The notes beneath the pieces were generated by a model, which saw only the letters and a list, made by a program, of their open reading frames with translations, searched no databases and was not told the DNA's origin. This document shows, piece after piece, positions 31,295-41,300 of a DNA stretch of 64,000 bases. Each line of letters opens with the position of its first letter. Position 1 is the stretch's first letter. The position numbers were made by a program, and so were the translations under genes. Source of the DNA: Asterochloris sp. CNOR1 (taxonomy: Eukaryota > Chlorophyta > Trebouxiophyceae > Trebouxiales > Trebouxiaceae); assembly GCA_963969365.1 (NCBI GenBank), contig OZ017758.1:1302001-1366000 (forward strand), given 5' to 3'.

Positions 31295-34200
31295 TCATTT
31301 GCGGGGGGATGCAGACCTGGACCTTGAGGTGTAGCTCCCACTGCTGCTATTAGAACTGCTGCCACTTTGACTAGAGGAATATGAGGAGGCACTGCTGCTG
31401 CGGGCCCTTGCCAGCCGCCGCGGCGAGGCTCGACCCTGCAGACGAGAGAGCATCATTCTGGGTGAGAGTGATGTTCAACGCCAGCCATGGCTCCACAGCA
31501 ATCTTGCCTGCCATGGCATCTAATAAAAAAGCCAGAACCCTGGTGGAGCTTGGGCAGCGCCCTCAGTGCTGCTCAACGATGCTTCTCACAGGGGTGCACA
31601 CCATCATTGACAATCTGCAGCGCATGCAGCGTCCTCATTGCGATACAGCACAGCAAGCCAGCCATGCGAGCGGGAGCATAGCTTGCTGCACGGGGGGGCA
31701 TATAATCATTGCGACAGCAGGGCCCACCTTTGACGGCGGCGACCGAGTTCTCCTGCGAGGAGGGGTGCGCCCTCGGGCAGGGGGTGCACGCCGGGAGCCT
31801 GGGGGCGATCTGCGGCGTGGGCTGAGCGGCCGCCTAACTCCGCGCGGCGATGGCGGCCTGCAGCCACTGCCAGATCGATTCAGCGGGGGCTGCAATGGTA
31901 GCAAATATCTCAGATTTCAGAGGCAGGCAGTCATGAGGCAGGTCTCAGCCAAGGGCTGCACAGCAGGGGCAGAAAGGTGCTGGCAGTAAGAGCACAAGAG
32001 GGCATGCGATGCAGCATTGAAGGGGCGGCTGATGCTGCGCACAGGACCATGGAGGGCAACCTGCCTGGCAGGTAGAGCATCTTTGAGAGGTCTGACGTCA
32101 TGCACACGCCTGCCAGGCAGCAAGCATGCCGGGGAAGCCTCACAGCTGATGAACAAGAGAGCACCAGCTCACTGCCCTGATGCAAACACAGCTGGCCGCA
32201 GCACTGCAGACCTGGCGGAACGGTAGCTGCGCGGCGGCGAGGGTGGGCGCATGCCGCGGTACCCGCGGCCAGGGGAGGGCGGCCGCCTGCCCCGGGGGGA
32301 GGGTGGTCGCCTGCTGCGGTACCCCCTGTCCAGGTCTCTGGGATCCCCCCTAGGGTCACCTCTGGGGATACTGCAGCACACCAGGGATGAGCTCCACACT
32401 GAAAAGTCTGGAAGAACCCCCTGGGGCCACTGCAGCGTGCATGTGTAGCACAGCAAATTCCCTACTGACAAGCCTAGGCTCTTACCTGGGGTCCCTGCAG
32501 CGCACAAGGGGAGCTCAACAAGCATAGCCTGATATCTCCTGTGGGCCATGCACGGGCCAAGTCTACACATGGAGATGTGCAATTGGGTGGGGTAAGCACC
32601 CACCCCACATCAGACACCCCAGTGGCTGCCTAGCTGCCACGTCTCATGCACAGTGCTGACAGGGCAGACCAGCAGACCTGAAGCTGCTCAGCATCATGGC
32701 ACGACGGCAATGCCTATGTGTAGCAAAGTCTCTTGCACAGTGCTGGCAAGGGCAGCCGGCAGCCTTGTAGCTGCCTGGCATCAGTACAAACCAGCCAGCG
32801 ACTGCCTCTATCTGTTTGAAAGAGACAAGCAGGGCTCACCGCTGCTCCCTTGCGCGCCTGCTGTCCATGATGGGTTCGCGAGGCCTGTCCAGCTGGCGCT
32901 CCCTGATCCGGTCGCGAGGCGGAGGGTCCACCCGCCGTGGGGGGGACGCCTCTCTCCTGGCAGGGGCTGCCCGCTTTGTGGGCAGCAGCACAAAGGCCAC
33001 CCTGCAGCAAAGGCAGACCAGGCTCTAGTTGCGGCCAGCAGCTGTGTCAATGCGCAGCCTGCTGTGGGCTGCTGCATGCCTTGAGCAACTCGCAGCTACC
33101 TCATTCTGTGAAGTAGCAGCCGCACGCATTGCATCCGGATAGGCCCCACCTCATGCAGGTATCAGGCAGTGCAACGCCTTCACCCTCTGGTCATCAGACC
33201 AAGCGATGCAATGTCGGCTTTGAGCAAACAAGCCCACAATCTGAGCCCTGCTCACGGCGGTGCCAGTCCACTGCACCCTCCATGTCAATGGCCCTTAGTG
33301 CAGCGCTGCAGCGCCTGCTGACGGGGGCACCTCGCAGTGCAGCTGGCCTTCTGCAGCGATTGTGTCACATGCAACCCTGCCTGCCTTCACTGCATATCTG
33401 GCAGTACAGTCGTGGTCCTGACAGCAGCAGGCAGCAAGTGGTGAACCTCAACCCCATCAACTCTTACGGGCACCAGCCAGTGAGCTGGCCCCCATGCAGT
33501 TTCTAGAAAGGAGGGCAGTCCCGAGGCAATTTTGAGCCAATGGCCTGTATGCACCACCCTCTTCAGACAGGTCACTCCCCAGCGACCTCACAGCAAAGGC
33601 CCACATTAGCACTGGTGCCTGCAAGCACCATCCTGTAGGCAACCCACCATCCAACAAGAGTATCTGCAGCAGGAAAATTAATCTTTCTGTACCCATGTGA
33701 GCACCACCCCGTCTAGCCAGCCTCCACAAACCCGCCGGCCGCCCTGCCCAGCAAGGCCACCCTCCCTCAAAGCACATCGCAGCAGAAGTCCCCATCTGTG
33801 CACTCTCACGTGAGCACCACCCCATCTAGCTGCCCCCCATCCATTGCGTCCTTGGCCTTCTCGGCGTCTGCCCGCTTCTCGTACTCCACATAGGCAAAGC
33901 CACGGGACAGACCCACACTGCGGTCAATGGCCAGCTCTACCTCCTGCAGCACGTAGAAGGCGGCACTGCTTGTGCTTTGCCTGGAAATATCTGTCGAGCG
34001 AGGTGCAGAAAGGACCAATGTAGGCTTTCTGTGGACTGGCATGAGCCAGGGAAGGCCTGCACCACCAACAGGGTTCAGCAAGTGCAGGCCTGCTGCAGGG
34101 TGCAGGTCGGCCAGCCAGGCCTGTGGCACTGCTGACACTCCTATTGCTTGGCAGAAAGCGGACCCTGTTTAGGGGCAGCCTGCACATGCAGGCGAAGTCA

Positions 34201-35591
34201 GCTGCAACCTTGATGTTCATGAGTGCACCAAGCCCGTTGAGCAGAGCCATGGCAGCGTCCCATTCCAAACCTAGGCGCATGCAGCACGCACGACTGCCAA
34301 GACAGCACCCGCGAGTCCGAAAGGTGCAGGACCCACCTTGAGCGTGCCAAAGCTCCCAAAGATCTCCTGGACGTGGGAGGCCTCCACGTTGCGCGTGAGG
34401 TGGCCCACATGCAGGCGGGCAGTCTCCGGGTCTGACTTCTCCTGCAAGAGTCAGGGCAGCCTGGGTGACTGACGGCTGCTGGGCTGTGCGATGCCTGAGG
34501 TTAGGCACATGCAGGCGGGCAGCCACGGGGTCTGTGAGTGCTCCTGTGGAGATGAAGACACAGGTCAGATTGTGCTGCACGAGGTGAGGCCTGTTTGCGG
34601 TGGCACTGTCAAATTGTGGCTACTGCAGGGACAGTGGTAGACGGGGTGAGTTACTGAGACTGAGCTGTGCAGCGCTTTGCCCATGGGCAAGCTTGGAAGC
34701 CCTACTCCACTCAGCAAGCCATTGCTTTGCACTGATTGCAGGTGCTGGCAAGAGTACAAGGCCAGCTGTAGTCTCAAGGCCTGATGGGCACCCAGATGAT
34801 GCTTGTGCAGGGTGTGGTCCAGGCCTAGATGGAGGCATGCCCTCAGATGATTAGGGATTCAGCTCGAGTGTCCCTGCAGCTGCACAAACAGCAATCAATT
34901 GCCTCGCTGGTCCAACAGCATGATGCACAGCTGCAGCCCATTGTTCCAACAATTTTCGTTGCCTCACTGGCTGCAGCGCAGCAGCACTGCGCACCGGCTT
35001 CGCCGCGCGCACACTGCCCTCCTTGGGCACGCCATTGGCTGTGGCCCCAACAGTGTCCACCTTCATGGCAGCTGCCTCCCCTGCCTCTGCTGCTGCAGGC
35101 ACAGCCTCCATGTGCACATCCTTGACCCCTTCAGCCTCCGTCTTCACAATTGTTGCAGGCTGCTCAGCAGGCCTGGCTGCTGCAGGCTCTTCAGCTGCTG
35201 CAGGAGAGAGTGCATGCTTTGCTGCTGGTGCTGCAGCGGCGGCAGGTCGTGGGGGAGGGGGCAGTGTATCCTCCTGCTTCCCGTCGGCGCGAGCTGGCGG
35301 CGGGGGCAGGGCATCCTGCTTGCGCCGGGAGTCTGGAGGGGGCGTCCTGCTGCGCGAGGTGCCGCTCCTGCATTTGATGGGGCAGCTTGTGGCGCAAACA
35401 GCAGTAACATAGTTGCCAGCATATCTCTTCCAACAGCATCAACAGTGTGGCATTGTTGCTTTTGAACGCATCCTCAGGGGCATTGCGGACCTGGAACTGC
35501 CAGAATAGCTGCTGGAGCCTGATGAGGAGCTAGACCCTGATCTGCTGCGCGAGCTTGAGCCTGATGGGCTGCTGCTGCCACCCTCGGTCAT
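31295..35591 (-). CDS. RNPS1/SR45-type RNA-binding protein with Ser-rich and RS domains
   Basis: RNPS1 in animals and SR45 in plants join the exon junction complex through the ASAP/PSAP complex and modulate splicing and mRNA surveillance in nuclear speckles. The start at 35591 gives MTEGG and a polyserine/arginine stretch (SSSPSGSSSRSRSGSSS). A long Ala/Pro/Lys-rich low-complexity part follows (about 35420-34850), with acidic Lys-Thr-Glu segments. One RRM is present: RNP2-like ARLHVGHLTRNVEASHVQEI (about 34430-34350) and RNP1 RGFAYVEYEKRADAEKAKDA then MDGGQLDGVVLT (about 33930-33812). The C-terminus is rich in RS, RPPSP and RGD-type repeats (32370-31740), ending in a Ser-rich block and SRSRSASPRK before the stop at 31295-31297. 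Order (Ser-rich, RRM, RS) and the MDGGQLDG loop favour RNPS1/SR45 over SR proteins. Exon joins in the low-complexity parts are uncertain. Confidence 0.85.
33694..34548 (-). repeat. Decayed copies of RNPS1 RRM splice junctions
   Basis: Upstream of the real RRM acceptor (near 34443), a copy of the same junction lies at 34505-34548: both read, minus strand, CAGGAG then a CTGCCCGCCTGCATGTG core. Downstream of the real RRM donor (near 33812), the exon end TAGATGGGGTGGTGCTCACG is echoed at 33694-33722 as TAGACGGGGTGGTGCTCACA. So both flanks of this exon have been duplicated into the adjoining introns. Confidence 0.7.
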
Positions 35592-35784
35592 GCTGTTAGA
35601 GGATGCTCACGGCTTTCAGGGGGTGAGGATCTCAGCAGACGCCCATGGAGAGTCTGCAGGCCAGTTTTTTGGGCTTGGCCCTCACAGGACAAACAGTATC
35701 TGAGAAGCTTGAACCCGGCTCTGCAGGCAAGAGGTGGCAGTCGCTTCCTGGTCAACAACGGGGTTGACCGGTTGACCTTTTCAT
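35592..35784. promoter_or_regulatory. Short spacer between RNPS1/SR45 start and LINE
   Basis: About 190 bases. This is all that separates the RNPS1/SR45 start codon from the truncated LINE, so the promoter of that gene either lies here or has been pushed into LINE sequence. A tandem 8-mer GGTTGACC occurs twice at 35762-35777, next to the LINE boundary, with an inverted GGTCAAC at about 35750. Confidence 0.45.
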
Positions 35785-37565
35785 GACTACCGCCCCATCA
35801 CAGTCATCCCGGTTCTGGCCAAGCTATTCGCCTCTGTGCTCACGCGCAGACTGGCAGACTGGACTGAGAGGAACAATCTCAGGGCGCCCACGCAAGCGGG
35901 CTTCCGGGCCAATCGCGGCACATCAGATCAACTGAGTATCTTGAATTACATAGTCAAGAAATGCCTGTCACAGGGGAAGAAATTGTACTGCTGCTTTGTG
36001 GATTTTGAGAAAGCGTTTGACACAGTGGACAGGGAAGTGCTTTGGGCTGTCCTGGCCAACATTGGAGTGCGGGGGCAGTTCCTGAAGTGTCTGCAGAGCC
36101 TCTATGGTGTTGACTCTGCTGCAGTGAGAACTGCACAGGGCACCTCTGGGGCTTTCAGGTGCTTTCAGGGGGTACAGCAGGGGAGTCCCCTCAGCCCCCT
36201 GCTGTTCGGGCTGCTGCTTGACTGCTTGCACAAGGTCCTGAAAGCTGTGCCAGGCAATGGCGCTCCAAGCCTTGCCGATTACTGGTTCACAGCTGCGGGC
36301 CGCGAGTGGAAGATGCAAAAGCCTGTGCCGCTGCTGCTCTACGCAGACGACCTTGCCATACTAAGCACCAGAGCAGAGGGGCTACAGAACATGCTTGATG
36401 CATTGCAGGTCTTTAGCAAGAAGAGGCGCCTCACAGTGAACCTGGAAAAGACTGAGGTGCTGGTCTTTGAGCTGCGGCACACCCCCTGCCGGGATTTCAC
36501 ATACGGCGGGAGAGTGCTCACCCGCAAGGACAGCTTCAAATATCTGGGCCTGTGGTTCCATGCCACGCAACGGGACTTCCGCCTTGCTCTGGGGAGTCTT
36601 GCAGCTTCTGCATGCAAAGCCATGCATGCCATGCGCCGCAGATGCTTCCAGCTTGGCTATGTGCACCCCCAGCGCATGTGCAACTTGTTCAATGCATTGG
36701 TGCTGCCCATCCTCAGCTATGGCTGTGAGGTGTGGTTCTGGCACCATGATGCCAGCAGCACAGTCACCAAAGTGCTGGAAGGCGTCCACCTCCAGTTCTT
36801 ACGTGGCCTGCTGGGAGTGAAACGCACCACGCACCACTTGATTGCCCTGGCTGAGTTTGGCAGATACCCGCTTGCTGTGCATTGGCAAAAACAAGTTGAC
36901 AAGTTCAGGCTGCGCATCTGCAATGTCACTCGCACTGCATCTGACAACCCACTGTTCTGGGCGATGTTTGACGGCACACCCAATGTGGAAAACCTTAGGC
37001 TCCTGCGTACCCCTGCTGGATTTGCTGCCTTGCAGGCCCGCGGGAGGCCTGCCAGCGCCCCCAGCACAGAGCGCCATGAGCGGCTCTTTGCGGAGAACTC
37101 AGACAGCACCGTGGCAACGTACAAGCAGATGCGCGGCTTCAGCGCAGCGTACACCACGCAACCTTACATCCAGCAGATCAGAGGCTACAGACTGCGCAAA
37201 TCAATGGCCCATATCCGCTGCAGCAGCCACAGGCTGAGAGTTGAGACAGGCCGCTACACATCAGAAGCCAGACACGAGAGGACCTGCCGCCTCTGCATAT
37301 CAGCAACCGCCATAGAAGACGAGCAACACATCTTGCTGCACTGTCCCCAGCTCGATGACCTGCGCAACGCCCACAGCCACCTATTCAAGACGCCAGGACA
37401 GACTCTGACAGACCTCTTTGATGACCATCCCCCAATTTTGCTTGCTAAGTATGTGCGTGCAGCGCTGCTTATGCATCAATCAGTGCTGCTTTTGCCATGA
37501 TTACATGAATTGTCAGTCCCATGCCCGTTCATTGTGGCCCCCGGACTTTAAATCCATCTCTCTCT
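35785..37565 (+). mobile_element. 5'-truncated LINE (non-LTR retrotransposon)
   Basis: A continuous frame (35836-37500, 554 codons, also open upstream from DYRPITVIPVLAKLFASVLT at about 35783) encodes a reverse transcriptase. Landmarks: LRAPTQAGFRANRGTSDQ, FVDFEKAFDTVDREVLWAVL, GVQQGSPLSPLLFGLLLDCL, the catalytic LLLYADDLAIL, LTVNLEKTEVLVF, FKYLGLWF. A C-terminal zinc-knuckle-like CRLC...EDEQHILLHC follows. The endonuclease region and first part of the RT are missing, as in 5'-truncated LINE insertions. The 3' end runs through CGGACTTTAAATCCATCTCT to about 37565 with no long poly(A). The surviving frame is open, so insertion is probably fairly recent. No introns. I assign it only to LINE; clade would need a tree. 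Confidence 0.95.
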
Positions 37566-37959
37566 CATGAGGTTCGATTCCTTGGTTGCTGCACCCCCAC
37601 CCAGGGTATAAATTGGGAAGCAGGAGGAGTTGGCATGCCAAATGCGAACATGTGCTCAAGAAGGCCGCTAGTACCATCAGATAAACTTCTTCTAACTAGA
37701 CTTGACTCAGATCTCGACCAGACACCTAAGGACTTGCTCACATGAGCCAACACTTATCAGCACCGAGCTGACTGCAAGAACCTGATGCTCAACCTGAACT
37801 GAAGCTAACTAATGATGTGCTGGAGGCCAGGCACACTGATATGAAGCAAAGCCTAGTCATAGTCCTAAGCCCGTTCATTGAGGCTCGGACTCTAAATGTA
37901 ATCATCATCATCAAGAGCAGATTGCCCGCATCAGTGGCCCAGATCTGTTGCAGCACTAT

Positions 37960-38262
37960 AAGATCAAGAGTTCAGACGAGTCGGCACACATCAGAAGCTA
38001 GACATGTGAGGACTTGCCGCTCAGCAACTGCCATCGAAGACGAGATGCACATCTTGCTGCTCTGTGTCCCCAGCTTGTAGACCTGCGCAACACCCGTAGC
38101 TACCTGTTCTGGCGAACAGGACAACCTTTTACTCTTTGCTGACCGTCACTCAAGGTTGCTTGCTGAGTATGTGCGTGCAGCACTAGTACAACGTCAAGTT
38201 GACTTCATGCAATGTGGGTCAGTCCACATGCGCCGGATTTTAAATGTATCTCTCTCCTTCTT
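37960..38262 (+). mobile_element. Decayed 3' fragment of the same LINE family
   Basis: This stretch repeats the 3' end of the upstream LINE: CACACATCAGAAGCTAGACA, CATCTTGCTGCTCTGTG, GTATGTGCGTGCAGCACT and the tail CGGATTTTAAATGTATCTCT. Compared with the intact copy it has many C-to-T and G-to-A changes, short indels and a broken frame, so it is older. Another tail-like match lies at about 37868-37900 (CCCGTTCATTGAGGCTCGGA), compared with 37524-37550 in the first copy, suggesting nested or serial insertions at one spot. Confidence 0.8.
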
Positions 38263-38325
38263 TTGATCGCTCTGCCAGAGCAGATCGTGCCACTGGGGCA
38301 GCTCCAGCTGCCAGAGTGAGGAGGC

Positions 38326-41300
38326 ATGGCCCTCAGAAGGTTTGCAGCTGCAGCTGCGGGGGCTGTTGCAGCTGGATCTGCGGTGGCCTATGCAGATGAT
38401 ATCAAAGCAGGTGTGGGGTTTGATCCTGAGGCCCTGGAGCGGGGAGCAAAGGCCCTGAGGGAGATCAACAAGTCTCCTTATGCCAGGAAGGTGAGGACAG
38501 CCGCCTGTAGGTCAGATCAAAACAGTGTTCACCTGCTTCACCGCTGACACCATGCTGCTGAGGTGCAAGCTAGGGCATGCACATCCCGCTGCATGCTGGT
38601 ATGTCTCCAAGCTTGCTTGTTGTGTTGACTTGCAGGTGTTTGACATCACCAAGGAGCAGGAGAAGACCAAGCAGGCAGAGGCTGCAGCCCAGCAGGCGCA
38701 GCACCAAGCCGCAGCGCAGCAGTATGCAAAGGCAAGCACTGGTGTGCACTGCAAGCATGGTTGCTTTGCTAATGTGGTTGTGCATGCACCCCTCATACGC
38801 CAGCAGGTCGTAATTCTGGGAGGATCACTGCAAGTCTCAGCAGGAGCAGCACCTGCCTGCTTGCAGCCGGGACACCAGAGCAGCTGCTGTTTGGCCTGGC
38901 ATTCTGGCACTTCGCTCACTGTACCAAGCTTGCTCAAGCTACCTTCTCTCCTGTGCTGCAGGAGGTAGAGCGCCAGCGCTGGGAGGAGCACCGTAAGTCC
39001 CAGCAGGAGGCCGCCCAGACGAAGGCTGAGCTGGCCCGCTATGAGGATGAATTGGCCCGCCAGCGCTCCGCTGCAGAGCACGAGAAGGCCAAGCAGCGCA
39101 ATGCCGAGATGGTGTCCCTGCAGAATGAGAACCTGCGGCGCCAGAATGAGGAGAAGCTGAGGCTGCAGGCCCAGATTGAGGCTGAGCGGCGGGCCACGGA
39201 GCAGTATAGGGTGAGCCGCTGGTGCTGCTTTCGAAGGGAATCTCCGTTACAGCTGGGTCGCGTGGCTCACTCAAAAGCCCCGCGGAGGCCGAGCGGCACA
39301 GCAAAGCAGGCGAGTTGTGGGCCTTTGCCCAAGGTCACAGCAGCAGGCTTGCTGGTGAAGAGTCGCAGTCTGGCGTGTGGCGCACAACCAGGACAGGCAC
39401 TCAAAGGGCTCAGGTCAAGGCCGAGCAACAGGCCACGGAGTAGTACAGTATAAACTCATCAGTCTGCAAGGTTCTCATGTCAGCTGCGGCCACGCTTCAA
39501 GCTGGGCACCCTCAAAGGCTAGGCGTCGGCCAATGAGGCATACTTGACTGGTGCCCGTCAGCTTACAGGGCCCCCAGACCGCAGAGCAGTAGGGGCCGAG
39601 CTGCTGAGCCTGTGATTGAAAGTGCAGCGCGGCCGCAGCTGACTTGTGCAGGCAGGCAGGCTCGGCCAGGCATCGCAGGGCTTCCATGCTCAATCAAGCA
39701 GCCTCCAGACTGCCTCATTTGATGCTGAGCAGCATACCACTGAGCAGTGCAGAGCAAGCCTTGCCAGGCTGAAACAAGGCTTCAGCAGCAAGCTTGCTTG
39801 TTAGGAAGTGCTTGCCTGTTGGGACATACTTGCCTGGGCCTTGCCCTTTCCAAGGGGTTCTGAAGCAGGGCAGCCATCCAGCATTCAGAGAAGTGCTCAG
39901 ACATAGGCTGAGCAGCGTGGTGAGCTCTGTAGGCTGCCTGTGCAACTGAACATCCCTGCCAGATGTAGGACTTCTTTGTGTCTGAGGGGAGCTTGCCATC
40001 ACGCAGTACACAGGCTTGGTCTGGCACAGCTTGCGCCGTGCCTGAGGAGGTGAGACTGTCAATTTTGTTCAGGGGTCGACTCTCCCCTAAGATCCCCTCG
40101 TGAGATGATTACTGCAAGGTGGTGACCACATGCTCATGCGCCAAGGCAACATTGGCAGTGATATTGGCAGCGGTGTCTGGAGATCATTTGTGGCGGGCTG
40201 CAATTGACGAATTCGCCTGCTACCCTGCAGGCCAATCTTGAAAAGGAGGTGCAGCGCGAGAAGGCGCTGGCGGAGGCCGAGGGGCGCACGCGTGAGAATC
40301 GGGAGAATGAGGACGTCAACCGCCGCAAGCTGCTGCTACAGATGGACGAGGAGCGCAAGAAGTTGGTGGAGGCCATCAATGTCTTCTTCAGGTAGGCCAG
40401 CTGTCAGCAGAAGACCGGATGGGCTGCCAGCTGCATCTGGCAAGGAATGGGGCGCACAGTAGGCGGCCTGCTGCGGCAAGCATCATCTGCAGCTGTTTGT
40501 GGCATCACCTGCTGCAGGCCTGACGGAGCCACAGTGTCAGCCGCGCTGTGGTGTGGCGCCACAGCTTGTTCATGTCAGCTGGCCCTGAAAGCAAAGAGGC
40601 CAAGGTGCTTTACAGGGGCGTGACACTGCTCTGCCCTGCCTGACGGGTTTCTGGTGCTGGTGGAGGCTTGATCGTGTTCTTCAGGTTGATGCTTGCAGAA
40701 GGAACCAGTACATGCTGGGTGTGTGCAGGCATGTGGAGAGTTGTGAACCAGATGCGCTGGTGCCCAGAGCATAGGCAATGCCATAAAGGGGCTTGTGGCT
40801 GCTGTTCTCAAAACTGCAGGTGTGCAGGCTAGTTGGGCTGTTCCCAGAGAGCTGTCGCTGTTCTGCATGTGCATGCATGCAGCACTGGCGGTGCAGCAGA
40901 GGTGCTGGCCTCAGGTCAGGCAGGCTGCATGAGTAGTCTCAGTAGTGTGCCTGAAGGTAGACAGAAGGGCTGGCGCAGTGCAGCTAAGTGCCAGGCGCTG
41001 GCGTGGTTGGTGCACAGGGCGTTACAACCAGGAATAGGCTGTTGAATGCAATGCTCATACAATTAACATGATGATGTACCCTGCCTGCAGCTGGGCTGGG
41101 ACCAGCTGTAAGCATTCCGTGCTTCATTGAAACCATGGGGGCTGCTGTGGACATCATGCCTGTTGAGCAGAGCGCTTTATTCTGTGTGTCCCTGCCTGCA
41201 GCAATGTCGGGTCTGGAGTGAGCGCCGTACTTACAGACCGGGACAAGCTGATCGCTGGTGTTGGCGGCCTGAGTCTCCTGGCCCTGGGCGTGTACAGTGC

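Noticed and set aside
35785-38262. An LTR element or virus-derived element for the reverse transcriptase region
   Set aside because: No integrase, protease, capsid or terminal repeats; the RT motifs, C-terminal zinc knuckle and 5' truncation are those of a LINE.
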